A DNA stretch of 64,000 nt, taken from the NCBI RefSeq assembly GCF_000189535.1, contig NC_015145.1:2170001-2234000 (forward strand). Reading direction: 5' to 3'. Positions 37,371 to 45,683 of the stretch are shown in pieces. The stretch is from Pseudarthrobacter phenanthrenivorans Sphe3 (lineage in GTDB: Bacteria > Actinomycetota > Actinomycetes > Actinomycetales > Micrococcaceae). Position 1 is the stretch's first letter, and the number at the start of each line of letters is the position of its first letter. A program made the translations under genes and the position numbers. The notes under the pieces are model-generated. The model saw nothing but the letters and a program-made list of their open reading frames with translations, did no database searches and had not been told where the DNA came from.

Positions 37371-37769
37371 ATGAGTACCGATGACGCACTCCTCAAGCAG
37401 GCAAAAATCCAGGCCCAGGACTCCACCCTGGTGGCAACGTTCGATATCGACGGGACCATTCCGGGATCGGGCGCCTACGTGGTGGGACTGGTGGGGGCCA
37501 CCCCGGATTATTCGACGCAGCGGCGGCTTTGCATTGAATTCATGAACGGGGAGGCCATCGCCTTCTACTCGTTCAACCGGGAACAGGGCCTGGAAGAAAA
37601 CTATGACCTTGCCGGGGTCACCCACTCCGAAAACAGGATCACCGGGCATTTTCCCCGCACGGCCATTAATGGCCTCGGCCAGGGACACGTGATGTCCGCC
37701 TTCAGCGAGGCGGACGGCCGGGAGTTCCAGTCAGGCGTGCCGGTGGAGGAAGCGTTCGAGGCCTCCTGA
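37371..37769 (+). CDS. Hypothetical protein
   Basis: A 132-residue soluble protein starting MSTDDALLKQAKIQAQDSTL. It has no signal peptide, membrane segment or recognised motif. FDIDGTIPGSGAYVVGLVGA recalls the start of HAD enzymes at first sight, but the DxDGT context lacks the other HAD motifs. Codon use and third-position GC match the neighbours, so it is probably a real gene. It converges with the chorismate mutase gene. Confidence 0.6.
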   Translation: MSTDDALLKQAKIQAQDSTLVATFDIDGTIPGSGAYVVGLVGATPDYSTQRRLCIEFMNGEAIAFYSFNREQGLEENYDLAGVTHSENRITGHFPRTAINGLGQGHVMSAFSEADGREFQSGVPVEEAFEAS

Positions 37770-37779
37770 AGGCAGCCGT

Positions 37780-38100
37780 TCAGCTGTTTTCTTTGTGGAC
37801 CCGCAACTCGAGTTCGATGAACCCTGAAATCATCGCCCGGTAGGTGGACTCCACGATGTCCGGATCGATGTCCTTCTTTTCGGCGGCCGAGCGGACGTGT
37901 TCGATGATCCGCTCCACGCGCCCCGGGGCCCGGACTTCCGCGTCATCGCCCTTGAGCGTTCCCGCGATCCGGATCAGCCGCTCACGGCGGGCGATGAGGG
38001 TAACAATCTGGTCATCCACCTCGTCCACGGCGACCCGGACGGCAGCGAGCTGTTCCTTGTCGGCCAATGCATCCCGATCGTTCCCTTGAATTGTCGCCAT
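37780..38100 (-). CDS. Chorismate mutase (AroQ fold)
   Basis: All-helical 106-residue enzyme turning chorismate into prephenate for Phe and Tyr synthesis. Features: RVAVDEVDDQIVTLIARRERL (helix 1, with the conserved Arg), RIAGTLKGDDAEVRAPGRVE (Lys and Arg of the active site) and the C-terminal helix STYRAMISGFIELELRVH. The start at 38100 drops a longer in-frame extension that is antisense to the VOC gene start. Such short AroQ proteins can also act as isochorismate-pyruvate lyases; the single-gene context does not decide. Confidence 0.85.
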   Translation of the reverse strand: MATIQGNDRDALADKEQLAAVRVAVDEVDDQIVTLIARRERLIRIAGTLKGDDAEVRAPGRVERIIEHVRSAAEKKDIDPDIVESTYRAMISGFIELELRVHKENS

Positions 38101-38119
38101 CGTCTGACAGTATCGAACC

Positions 38120-38542
38120 ATGCAGCCCAGAGTCGACTTCATTTCATTAGGCGTCCGCAGCGTGGCTGCGTCACGCGCGTTCTACGTTGACGGCCTTGGC
38201 TGGCCGGTCCACCGCGAGGTTCCCGGGGATGTGGTGTTCATCCAGGTGAACCACGGGCTGGTGCTCTCGCTGTGGGACGTGCGCCAGATGCAGGCCGACG
38301 CCGGCGTAGGTCCGCCCGGCCCTGTCCCCTGCATCACGCTCAGCCACAACGTTCCGGGCACGGAGGATGTGGACAGGGTCCTTGAAGAGGCGGCGGCAGC
38401 AGGGGCGGACATCATCTCGGAGCCCATCACGCAGCCCTGGGGCGGGTACAGCGGCTACTTTGCGGACCCTGACGGCTTCCGGTGGGAAGTGGCATACAAC
38501 CCCACGTGGACCGTGGACGACGGCGGCACGGTTACCGTCTAG
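38120..38542 (+). CDS. VOC superfamily protein (glyoxalase/dioxygenase fold)
   Basis: A 140-residue protein with two beta-alpha-beta-beta-beta modules: VDFISLGVRSVAASRAFYVD and, in the second half, YSGYFADPDGFRWEVAYNP, the usual ending DPDGxxxEV. It belongs to the vicinal oxygen chelate group; substrate unknown. It is divergent from the chorismate mutase gene with a 19-base gap, so promoters overlap. Confidence 0.85.
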   Translation: MQPRVDFISLGVRSVAASRAFYVDGLGWPVHREVPGDVVFIQVNHGLVLSLWDVRQMQADAGVGPPGPVPCITLSHNVPGTEDVDRVLEEAAAAGADIISEPITQPWGGYSGYFADPDGFRWEVAYNPTWTVDDGGTVTV

Positions 38543-38585
38543 CCCCCGGCTGCGGGCGGGCAGGGGCTACTGGAAACGGGGGCGC

Positions 38586-39344
38586 CTAGAACAGCGCTTC
38601 CACGGGCTGGATGAGCTGCGGCCCGTTGTTCCGGACGTTGCCGACTTCCTTGCCTACCGAATCCACGTGCCAGTCCGCCGCGACGTCCTTGACGCCGGCT
38701 CGGACAAGGTCCACCAGTCCGGCGGCGTCATCCGCCTGGGGATCGAGCCACGCCTGCATCGTGGCTTTGTCCATGGGCAGGGGCACACGGTCGTGAAGCT
38801 CGGTTAACTTTCCAAACACCGTTGATTCACTGCCCGGCGGGGGCGTGTCAGTTGTCAGGATGGAGGTGGAGAGCATCCAGCCGCCTGGCTCCCCTGCGGG
38901 CCAGGAGGGGTCCTTCCACCACTCGTAAAGTCCCGCGAAGACCAGTCCCCTGCCTTCCCCGGGATGCACATAGTAGGGCTGCTTGGATTTGCCGCGCCCT
39001 TGTTTCCACTCGTAGTAGCCATCGGCCGGGACCGCGCAGCGTCGCGACTGGATGGCTTTGCGGAAAGCCGGCTTTTCCAGGACGGACTCGCTCCGGGCGT
39101 TGATCATCCGTGAGCCGATCCCCGGGTCTTTGGCCCATGAAGGGACAAGCCCCCACCGTGCCACATGAAGCTGGCGCACCTTGCGTTCCCGGCTGTCGTC
39201 AACCAGCCGCTCCAGCACTATCGGCACATCATCGGTGGGCGCCACGTTCCATGACGGCGGGATGTCCACTTCCTCTTCCAGTTCGGCGTCGAACTCGGCT
39301 AGGAGGTCCCCCACGGCACGTGCCATTACATAGCGTCCACACAT
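38586..39344 (-). CDS. SRAP domain protein (HMCES/YedK family)
   Basis: A 252-residue abasic-site-crosslinking protein. After removal of Met the catalytic cysteine is N-terminal (MCGRYVMARAV). Other conserved residues: WNVAPTDDVPIV (Asn), RWGLVPSWAKDPGIGSRMIN, NARSESV, CAVPADGYYEWK (Glu) and the His in ELHDRVPLPM. These bind single-stranded DNA at AP sites and form a thiazolidine link. The start is fixed by the required Met-Cys. It lies 2.5 kb from the dnaE2 operon, so two DNA-damage systems are close, though I see no LexA box before it. Confidence 0.95.
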   Translation of the reverse strand: MCGRYVMARAVGDLLAEFDAELEEEVDIPPSWNVAPTDDVPIVLERLVDDSRERKVRQLHVARWGLVPSWAKDPGIGSRMINARSESVLEKPAFRKAIQSRRCAVPADGYYEWKQGRGKSKQPYYVHPGEGRGLVFAGLYEWWKDPSWPAGEPGGWMLSTSILTTDTPPPGSESTVFGKLTELHDRVPLPMDKATMQAWLDPQADDAAGLVDLVRAGVKDVAADWHVDSVGKEVGNVRNNGPQLIQPVEALF

Positions 39345-39418
39345 GGCTCCAGCATGCCATCGCACGCAGGGGCTGTCATCCGGAAGCCATATGAAGCGCG
39401 CAGCGCCCTATGGGCGGG

Positions 39419-39444
39419 GGAATAGCGGCATGCACGCTACCGTT
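39419..39444 (+). promoter_or_regulatory. SigR/SigH-type promoter for mycoredoxin
   Basis: GGAAT (39419-39423) and GTT (39442-39444) are separated by exactly 18 bases, the consensus for SigR/SigH thiol-stress sigma factors. The start codon follows 40 bases on. Mycoredoxin is a known member of that regulon in related genera. Confidence 0.8.
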
Positions 39445-39483
39445 GAAGGGAAGGAACCCCTGAACGACTCATAGGAGAAACTT

Positions 39484-39741
39484 ATGGACTTCACTCCCGA
39501 ATCCGGCAGCATCACGATGTTTTCCACCACCTGGTGCGGTTACTGCAACCGGCTGAAGAAGCAGTTGGATGCGCAGGGCATCGGTTACACCGAGATCAAC
39601 ATCGAGGAAGTGGAAGGAACGGCCGAACTCGTGGAGCAGCTCAATGGCGGCAACCGCACTGTGCCCACGGTCCTTTTCCCGGACGGCACAGCGGCCACCA
39701 ACCCGTCAGCAGCAGAAGTCAAGACGCGCCTCGCAGCCTAG
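39484..39741 (+). CDS. mrx1: Mycoredoxin (glutaredoxin-family, mycothiol-linked)
   Basis: An 85-residue thioredoxin-fold oxidoreductase that removes mycothiol from proteins. The active site is CGYC at residues 18-21 in STTWCGYCNRLKKQL; the cis-proline loop is RTVPTVLFPDGT. Short length and CGYC place it with Mrx1 of actinobacteria rather than NrdH. AGGAG stands six bases before the ATG, and a consensus SigR promoter lies upstream, supporting a role in disulfide stress. A perfect terminator follows. Confidence 0.9.
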   Translation: MDFTPESGSITMFSTTWCGYCNRLKKQLDAQGIGYTEINIEEVEGTAELVEQLNGGNRTVPTVLFPDGTAATNPSAAEVKTRLAA

Positions 39742-39783
39742 GCTGCAAGCAGGGCGCGCCGTGCCAGGCGCGTCCTGGGAATG

Positions 39784-39819
39784 AACGGGACCGGCATTCG
39801 TGCCGGTCCCGTTCTTTTT
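39784..39819 (+). terminator. Intrinsic terminator after mycoredoxin
   Basis: Perfect 13-bp stem AACGGGACCGGCA / TGCCGGTCCCGTT closed by a stable TTCG tetraloop and followed by CTTTTTT. Confidence 0.95.
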
Positions 39820-39832
39820 TCTCCAGGGTTGG

Positions 39833-40582
39833 TCATGCACCGAGGCTGCTGAACGGAGCGGGCGCCAAGGTGGCGTGGCCCGCATAGGTGGCCAGCAGTG
39901 CCTGCTCCACGGCGGAGACGTCCACTCCGGGAACAAGATCATCCACTGCCCCGGCGGTGGCGGGGTCCCACTCGAGCCCCAGGGCCGCGTAGCTGTCCGT
40001 CAGGACTTTCCGGATCGGTGCCGAGTTTTCCACCACGATGACGGAACTGAAGAGCCATCCGCCGGATACCACGCGCTGCGCGGTGCCCACCAGCTTCACC
40101 TGGTGCGTGCGGTCGAGCGCGTCGGTGCCGTGCACGCTGAACTCGCCGGGGCAGTACTCGCCGGGGATCTCACCCACCGCTGCGTGCACTCCCACGCGGC
40201 GCAGGGCGTCCGCGAACAGTTCCCCGAAGTAGGCGAACCGGGTTTTGGAGCCGGCGATGGCGTCCTCGTCCGGCTCGATGTGGTCCACCACAAGGGTTCC
40301 CCGGTGGTATGCGGCTGCCCGCCCGCCGGCCCTCCGGACCAGGGGTTCGAAGCCGTTGTCCCGGCAGGCCTGGGCAGCGGCCTCGAATCCCGGCAGCCGG
40401 GTGTCGCGCTGGCCAAACGCCACCGTTGGAGCCGGCCGGTACAGCCGCAGCGTTGGGCCCATCCCGCCGCTCCTGGCTTTACCCAGCAGTTCCAGGCCGA
40501 ATTCCAGGTCCCGCCCGGCGCCCAGCGACTCTTCCTGCCGCACCACCGTCAGGGTGCGGGGTCCGGAACCGCCGTCGTTCAT
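39833..40582 (-). CDS. Lipoate-protein ligase-like protein (BPL/LplA/LipB fold)
   Basis: A 249-residue protein with the LplA fold. RPAPTVAFGQRDTRLPGFEA and VRRAGGRAAAYHRGTLVV correspond to the substrate-binding RRxGGG-like loop (here RAGGR), and VKLVGTAQRVVSGGWLFSSV holds the expected catalytic lysine. It lacks the C-terminal domain of full LplA. ATG at 40582 chosen for GGGAG upstream; two earlier starts are possible. It may salvage lipoate or octanoate onto dehydrogenases, but other acyl-transfer roles are possible. Confidence 0.8.
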   Translation of the reverse strand: MNDGGSGPRTLTVVRQEESLGAGRDLEFGLELLGKARSGGMGPTLRLYRPAPTVAFGQRDTRLPGFEAAAQACRDNGFEPLVRRAGGRAAAYHRGTLVVDHIEPDEDAIAGSKTRFAYFGELFADALRRVGVHAAVGEIPGEYCPGEFSVHGTDALDRTHQVKLVGTAQRVVSGGWLFSSVIVVENSAPIRKVLTDSYAALGLEWDPATAGAVDDLVPGVDVSAVEQALLATYAGHATLAPAPFSSLGA

Positions 40583-40698
40583 CTGCGCCAAGCTCCCTCT
40601 GGTCATTGTGCAATTCCTCGTGGCCCGCCTGCGCAAACCACACCTAGGTTACGCCGTGGAGTTCCATGGCTTGTCCACCGCTTGGCACCGAAGCCGGT

Positions 40699-42411
40699 TC
40701 AGAGCCCCCGGCGCCCCACCCACAGTCCATGCAGCAGCGGTAGCACAGACGCCATCATCAGCACGTTGCCCAGTGCCGCGTCATCAGGCCGGACCAGGGC
40801 ACCGGCCACCAGCAGGGCGCCAAAGACCAAGGACGACGCCGTCCGCCGGGCCGTGCGGTCAAGCCTCGCCACGTGCCGCTCAAGGCGCGGAGTGGCCATT
40901 GCGAGCGTGCCGTCCTCAAGGCGGGTGATGAGGCCGTCCAGACGCCCCGGCAGCCGGACGGCAAGCGCGGCGGCGTCCAGCGCCTGCCGGGCAGCGTCCT
41001 GGACAAGGTTGCCGCGCTCATCGCGCAGCAGCTGGTCCGCGTACGGTTCCACCGAGTCCCACAAGTTGAACCTGGCGTCCAGTGAACTGCAGACGCCCGA
41101 GGTCAATGACATCGCCCGGATGATGAGCAGGAAGTTCTCCGGCAGCTGGAATGGAAGGGAGCGCACCACATCGCCGAATTCCACCGCGAAGTCCCGGAAC
41201 TCCCGGGGATCCACCTCGCGGAGCTCGGCGAAACCCATACCGCCGAAGCGGGCGAATAGGTGCGTCATGGCCCGTTCCAGTTCGACGGTGTCAGCCGACG
41301 GTACCAGCACACCAACGTCGCGGATGGCGGCCACGAGTCCTTTGCCGTCCCGCGCGGCTGCGGCGATCAGCAGCTTGCGCAGGCCGCGGCGCGTCGAGGC
41401 CGGAACCTCGCCCATCATGCCGAAGTCGATGAAGGTCAGTTTCCACGGGTGTCCGCCGGCACCGGGGGGTCCGGGCGTCACGAAGATATTGCCGGGGTGC
41501 GGGTCTGCATGGAAAAAGCCGTTGGTGAACAGCTGGTCGAACATGACGGATGCGAAGACCGGCGCCACGTCAGCCGGATTGATTCCCGCCCCGCTGAGGG
41601 CAGCAGCATCGGTGATCTTGATGGCGGTGACGTCCTCCAGGGTGAGGACGCGGCGGGTGCACCGCTCCCAGGCGACGCTGGGCACGCCTACCCGGCTGTC
41701 GCCGGCAAAGTCAGCCGCAAAGCGCTCGGAGTTGGCGGCCTCGTGGAGGTAGTCGATTTCCTCGAAGCTGGTCTGCGCGAATTCCTCCACGAGGGCGGGC
41801 ATGTCTGCCCTGTCGGCTACCAGGCGGAAGCGGCTAAGCCATCCGGCCACCCGGCGCAGTGCTGCCAGGTCCACGTCCACTATCGCGTCGATGCCGGGCC
41901 GCTGGACCTTAATTACCACGTCCTTGAACCCGGTTTCGGCCGAATCGGGTGGAAGAAGCCGCGCCCGGTGTGCCTGGCCCAGTGATGCCGCAGCGATCGG
42001 CGTTTCATCAACGAAGGCGAAGACCTGCTCGAGGGTGGCACCCAGTTCCTGCTCGGCAAGTGCCCGGATGGCAGGGAAAGCCACCGGTGGCACCTCGTCC
42101 TGCAGGCCCTCAAGTTCGTTGGTAATTTCGGGCGGAAGGATGTCAAGCCTCGATGACAGGAACTGTCCCACCTTGATCATGAGCCCGCCCAGCTCAACCG
42201 CCAGCGTGTGGAAACGCCGGGCGAAGCGCTGCATCCGGCGGGAGCGCGTCCGCTCGGCGATCCTGGCAAACCCAACCTTGGGGAGGAACAGCTCAAACCA
42301 CCAGGCCACTGCCAGGTTCCAGGCAGCAAACCGCAGGATGCGCCGGTACCGCGCCCGGGTGTCACCTGCGCCTGGCGCCCGGACTGCGGACTCCCGGTGG
42401 AGTGGCTGCAC
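40699..42411 (-). CDS. ABC1/AarF/UbiB family atypical kinase
   Basis: A 570-residue UbiB-family protein with GTG start. Signatures: KxGQ segment GLMIKVGQFLSSRLDILPPE, the Ala-rich loop IAAASLGQAHRARL that replaces the glycine loop, VVIKVQRPGID (ATP lysine), and GFFHADPHPGNIFVTPG with the metal-binding HxDPHPGN. A C-terminal hydrophobic pair of helices is likely a membrane anchor. In other organisms the family acts in isoprenoid-quinone lipid supply; here the target is unknown. It is five bases after the padR gene and therefore probably under its control. Confidence 0.92.
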   Translation of the reverse strand: MQPLHRESAVRAPGAGDTRARYRRILRFAAWNLAVAWWFELFLPKVGFARIAERTRSRRMQRFARRFHTLAVELGGLMIKVGQFLSSRLDILPPEITNELEGLQDEVPPVAFPAIRALAEQELGATLEQVFAFVDETPIAAASLGQAHRARLLPPDSAETGFKDVVIKVQRPGIDAIVDVDLAALRRVAGWLSRFRLVADRADMPALVEEFAQTSFEEIDYLHEAANSERFAADFAGDSRVGVPSVAWERCTRRVLTLEDVTAIKITDAAALSGAGINPADVAPVFASVMFDQLFTNGFFHADPHPGNIFVTPGPPGAGGHPWKLTFIDFGMMGEVPASTRRGLRKLLIAAAARDGKGLVAAIRDVGVLVPSADTVELERAMTHLFARFGGMGFAELREVDPREFRDFAVEFGDVVRSLPFQLPENFLLIIRAMSLTSGVCSSLDARFNLWDSVEPYADQLLRDERGNLVQDAARQALDAAALAVRLPGRLDGLITRLEDGTLAMATPRLERHVARLDRTARRTASSLVFGALLVAGALVRPDDAALGNVLMMASVLPLLHGLWVGRRGL

Positions 42412-42416
42412 CGGCG

Positions 42417-42959
42417 TCAGCCCTGGGCGAGGATGGCGTAAATCCGGCGGCGCGCCTCATCCAGCACAGCTACAGCCTGCTGCACCTGTTCCGGTGAGCC
42501 GGAGCGGCCCACCTGGGCCGTGGCCTGCGCAAGTTCAACGCCGGCCCTGGGCAGGGACCCGAAGCCGGCGCCTGGGGGCGTTCCCGCTGCTGCCCAGGGC
42601 GATGCCCCCTGCTGGTCCGCGGCCTCCGCGCGGCCCGCTTCCGTTAGGGAGTAGATTTTGCGGCCGTTGGATTCTTCGGCGGTGATGGAGCCTTCGTCGG
42701 CCAGCAGCTGGAGCGTGGGGTAGACAGAGCCCGCGCTCGGTTTCCAGCTGCCGCCGCTGCGCTCTTCGATCTCGCGGATGATCTGGTACCCGTGCATTGG
42801 GCGTTCCGCGAGGAGGGCCAGCACTGCTGCCCGCACTTCGCCTTTTCCGGCGCGGGTGCCGACACGCTTTTCGAAGCGTGAACGCAGTTCCTCGACAGCC
42901 TGGAAGATGCCGTCGATGTTGTTGGCGCCGAACCCGGCGGCCGGGTATGAGTCTCGCAT
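42417..42959 (-). CDS. PadR family transcriptional regulator
   Basis: A 180-residue regulator, ATG behind AAGGGAG. Residues about 42-120 form the PadR winged helix (VLALLAERPMHGYQIIREIE; GSVYPTLQLLADEGSITAEE; GRKIYSLTEAGRAE). The C-terminal part (IDEARRRIYAILAQG-like helix) serves dimerisation. The N-terminal 35 residues are an extra lead. Three phased AACGATA repeats before the gene suggest autoregulation. It leads a two-gene operon with the AarF kinase. Confidence 0.92.
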   Translation of the reverse strand: MRDSYPAAGFGANNIDGIFQAVEELRSRFEKRVGTRAGKGEVRAAVLALLAERPMHGYQIIREIEERSGGSWKPSAGSVYPTLQLLADEGSITAEESNGRKIYSLTEAGRAEAADQQGASPWAAAGTPPGAGFGSLPRAGVELAQATAQVGRSGSPEQVQQAVAVLDEARRRIYAILAQG

Positions 42960-42983
42960 GGCCAGCTCCCTTAGGTCACCCCG

Positions 42984-43010
42984 AACGATATACAACGATA
43001 CTCAACGATA
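42984..43010. promoter_or_regulatory. Triple AACGATA repeat at 10-base spacing, likely PadR operator
   Basis: AACGATA occurs at 42984-42990, 42994-43000 and 43004-43010, each exactly 10 bases from the next, so all lie on one face of the helix. The repeats are 25-51 bases before the padR ATG and overlap the AT-rich promoter candidate. PadR proteins often repress their own genes. Confidence 0.65.
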
Positions 43011-43079
43011 CATCCGCGCAACTGCGGAATCGAGGGCTGCTCCGCTTTTCTGCGGCGGGACCAAAACGGGCCGGGCGGT

Positions 43080-43955
43080 TCAGGTCCGGCGCAGCGTGAG
43101 AATCTGCTCGGCCCGGCCGAACGGTCCTTGGAGGTCGTGCAGGACAGTGGACGTCAGGCCAATTCCGTCCCGGCCGAATGAGACAGCGTTGTCCAGGCCC
43201 AGCCACTCCCCTTCGGGGCGGCGGTACATGTGGACTTGGAGGTCAAGATTGGGGAAGGCGTAGCTGTCCCTGCCGGGAGGTACGCGGGCTGCAATACCGT
43301 TGGCGGTGTCCACCAGCCCCATGAGGCGGGCAAGGTCGCCGCTGTCCGCACGGTCGGTCAGTGGGTGCTCCGTCCTGAGCCATACCTTTCCGGCTCCGGG
43401 CCGGTGCCCCTCGGCCACCCGCATTTCCAGGGAGCGGATGTAGCCGCCCGGCCAGACGGAGGCGCCGTCATAGGGCTTGCAGTCGTCGGGCCCGGGGATG
43501 GGAAGGTCCTCGACGGCAGCCACTGCGGTTGTATCGCTGGTGACAAGGCGCCAGGCGGTGGCCCGGATGGCCGTCCTGCCGCCGGCGACCAGTTCTGCCT
43601 GCAGGAGTTCGATGGTCTTTCCAGGCCGCAGCGTGGCGGTTTCGATGTGAAAGCTGCCGCCGGGGATGAGGCCCAGGATCTCGTAGCTGATCCGCGCCAT
43701 CCGCATGTCAGCCCGGGGCTGGTGCCGTTCCAGGCAGTCGGCCATCAGCCCGGACGCGGGCGCCATGTGCTGCTCGTGCGCGTTCCATGCGCCCTGGGCG
43801 TGGATCGTGGACTGGAAGCGTCCCCCGCCCTGGTCCACGTAATAGGAGTTTCCTTCGGCCAGTTCAGCCAGGTCTGCGGTCAACGGTGGCCCTTCCGGAG
43901 TATTCCAGTGAATCGGGCTTAACTCTATCCGGCAGGGCCGCGTGCTGCGCCGCAT
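43080..43955 (-). CDS. Acyl-CoA thioesterase-like double hotdog protein
   Basis: A 291-residue protein with two hotdog modules of the TesB-like/thioesterase family. N-terminal half: NAHEQHMAPASGLMADCLER and MRMARISYEILGLIPGGSFH, ending in typical ETATLRPGKTIELLQAEL. C-terminal half: LMGLVDTANGIAARVPPGRD and NLDLQVHMYRRPEGEWLGLD, ending GIGLTSTVLHDLQGPFGRAE. The last segment (DxxGPxGRxxQ) is common in actinobacterial acyl-CoA thioesterases. Substrate unknown. The start may be later, at the M/GTG near residue 27. Confidence 0.82.
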   Translation of the reverse strand: MRRSTRPCRIELSPIHWNTPEGPPLTADLAELAEGNSYYVDQGGGRFQSTIHAQGAWNAHEQHMAPASGLMADCLERHQPRADMRMARISYEILGLIPGGSFHIETATLRPGKTIELLQAELVAGGRTAIRATAWRLVTSDTTAVAAVEDLPIPGPDDCKPYDGASVWPGGYIRSLEMRVAEGHRPGAGKVWLRTEHPLTDRADSGDLARLMGLVDTANGIAARVPPGRDSYAFPNLDLQVHMYRRPEGEWLGLDNAVSFGRDGIGLTSTVLHDLQGPFGRAEQILTLRRT

Positions 43956-44066
43956 CTTCGGGCACGGCGCCTGATCCGGGACGCGGCGAAATGTTGGACC
44001 CTGACGGGTTGCATCCGACTAGACTCAGGAACTGGTCCTGTCAGCAACCCTCGGAAGAGGTGTTCC

Positions 44067-44744
44067 ATGCGCGTCATCAGTTACAACCTCCGCAAGCACA
44101 AGGCGAGCGGTGAACTCCTCGCCTTGGCGCGGAACCACGATATTGACGCACTCTGCCTCCAGGAGGTGGACGCCAGCGACCTCCCGGAAACGCTGGGCCC
44201 GCTGCACCTGGCAGACGCCACCAAAGGCAACCGGCTGGGGTTGGCCATCTACTACCGGACCAGCCGCTTCACCGCACTGGACACCCAGTCATTCGCACTC
44301 AAGAAGTCGATGCATGACCGGGTCCTGGCCCCTGCCCATGAACGGCTGATCGGGACCCGGGTCATGGACAACGAAACCCAGCATGAACTGGTCATTGGCT
44401 CATTCCATGCCGCGCCGCTCACAGCGTCGAACTCGCTGCGCCGCAAGCAGATCCACGCCGCCCATGCGGAACTGCTCAGCATGGGCAAGGGACTGATGAC
44501 GCTGATGGTGGGCGACTTCAACTACCCGTTCTTCACCAAGAACCTGCACGTGCACATGAAGAACTCAGGGTACGCCCTGTCGCTGAGCAACCGGCGGACC
44601 TACACGCGCTACAAAGTGTTCAAAGGCCACTTCGACTTCGCCACGTCACTGGGCCTTGACATTGAGAGTGTGGAAACGCTGCCGCGCGGAAACTCGGACC
44701 ATCTCCCCATCCTGGTCACCGCGGAATACGGGCCCGACTACTAG
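44067..44744 (+). CDS. Endonuclease/exonuclease/phosphatase family protein
   Basis: A 225-residue EEP-fold hydrolase. Metal-site residues appear in MRVISYNLRKH (Asn), CLQEVDASDLPE (Glu), MVGDFNYPFF (Asp/Asn) and RGNSDHLPILV (Asp-His), the standard order of the DNase I/AP endonuclease family. It lacks a signal peptide. Substrate could be nucleic acid or a phosphoester; no context narrows it. Its stop overlaps the Nudix stop by four bases on the other strand. Confidence 0.88.
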   Translation: MRVISYNLRKHKASGELLALARNHDIDALCLQEVDASDLPETLGPLHLADATKGNRLGLAIYYRTSRFTALDTQSFALKKSMHDRVLAPAHERLIGTRVMDNETQHELVIGSFHAAPLTASNSLRRKQIHAAHAELLSMGKGLMTLMVGDFNYPFFTKNLHVHMKNSGYALSLSNRRTYTRYKVFKGHFDFATSLGLDIESVETLPRGNSDHLPILVTAEYGPDY

Positions 44745-45244
44745 GACTCCAGCCGCGCCCGCAGACCCGGCCAGGCGGTTCCGAAACCCGGGTGCAGTTC
44801 CAGTCCGGTGACCTCCGGCAGCGGCACCCAGCGCAGTTCAAGGCTCTCCGGATCGCTGATCACGGGATCGAAAGGCTGCTTCACCAGCACCACCACCGTG
44901 GTGTAGGACCAGTAGCCGAGGTCCAGCAACGAGGTGAAGAGGACCTCGACCTTTCCGGCCGGCACCGCGGCTTCCTCGTACGCCTCGCGGAGCGCGCCCG
45001 TCACCGGCTCCTCGCCCTCGTGCAGCGCCCCGCCCGGCAGGCCCCAGGTTCCGCCATTGTGGCTCCAGACGGCGCGATGCTGGAGCAGCACGCCCTTCTG
45101 CGGATCGTAGGCGAGTACCCCCGCCGCTCCGAACCGCCCCCAGAAGCGGCCGTGGCCGCCCTCAACCCAGGCATCACCAGGGTCACGGGGTCCGGTACGG
45201 ACTGGCGGGGTGGAAGATGCGGTGGACGCCTGAAAATGATCCAT
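44741..45244 (-). CDS. Nudix hydrolase
   Basis: A 167-residue protein with the Nudix box GALHEGEEPVTGALREAYEE followed by AAV, and the preceding WGLPGG. The beta-grasp part LLQHRAVWSHNGGTWGLPGG is typical of MutT-like enzymes acting on nucleoside diphosphate derivatives. The start at 45244 is preferred because earlier in-frame codons have no ribosome site. Substrate not known. Confidence 0.9.
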   Translation of the reverse strand: MDHFQASTASSTPPVRTGPRDPGDAWVEGGHGRFWGRFGAAGVLAYDPQKGVLLQHRAVWSHNGGTWGLPGGALHEGEEPVTGALREAYEEAAVPAGKVEVLFTSLLDLGYWSYTTVVVLVKQPFDPVISDPESLELRWVPLPEVTGLELHPGFGTAWPGLRARLES

Positions 45245-45325
45245 CGCCCCAGTCTGACAGGTGCACCGGACGCGGCGCACCCGCAAGGGCGCGGTTCCGG
45301 CCATCCTTGCTTACGGCCAGGCTGG

Positions 45326-45529
45326 TTACGGCCCGTCCTGGTTCCCGTGCCCCCGCTCCACTGCGAAATCGCCGCCCGGGTACATGATGGTCTCGTGTCC
45401 GTCGTCGAAGCGGACCAGGTAAGGCGGAGTTCCGCCCTGGCCGCGTACCTCAAGGATCACTCCATGCCGGTCCGTCGCACCCACCGTCCTGCCATGCACA
45501 ATGATGCGGTCGCCCTGCGCTGCCTCCAT
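45326..45529 (-). CDS. DUF1918 domain protein
   Basis: A 67-residue protein starting MEAAQGDRIIVHGRTVGATD, with GQGGTPPYLVRFDDGHETIM and the ending YPGGDFAVE. This is the whole DUF1918 module, a small SH3-like beta-barrel found widely in actinobacteria. GGAGG stands eight bases before the ATG. Function unknown. It is divergent from the phosphodiesterase gene. Confidence 0.88.
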   Translation of the reverse strand: MEAAQGDRIIVHGRTVGATDRHGVILEVRGQGGTPPYLVRFDDGHETIMYPGGDFAVERGHGNQDGP

Positions 45530-45683
45530 GGCAATCACCTCCAAGCCCAGATTACGACTGGCCTCCGCCGCTGAAAAAGGGGCCACGGAAAAAGAGGGAA
45601 GGGAATAGGGGGCAGCCTCCGGGGCCCACGGAGACGGCCGCGGGAAAGGGCGCCGGTACGCGGGACATGGCAGGATTTCCTGC

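Noticed and set aside
37371..37500. HAD phosphatase motif in the hypothetical protein
   Set aside because: FDIDGT lacks the other HAD motifs (Thr, Lys, DD) and the position does not fit the fold.
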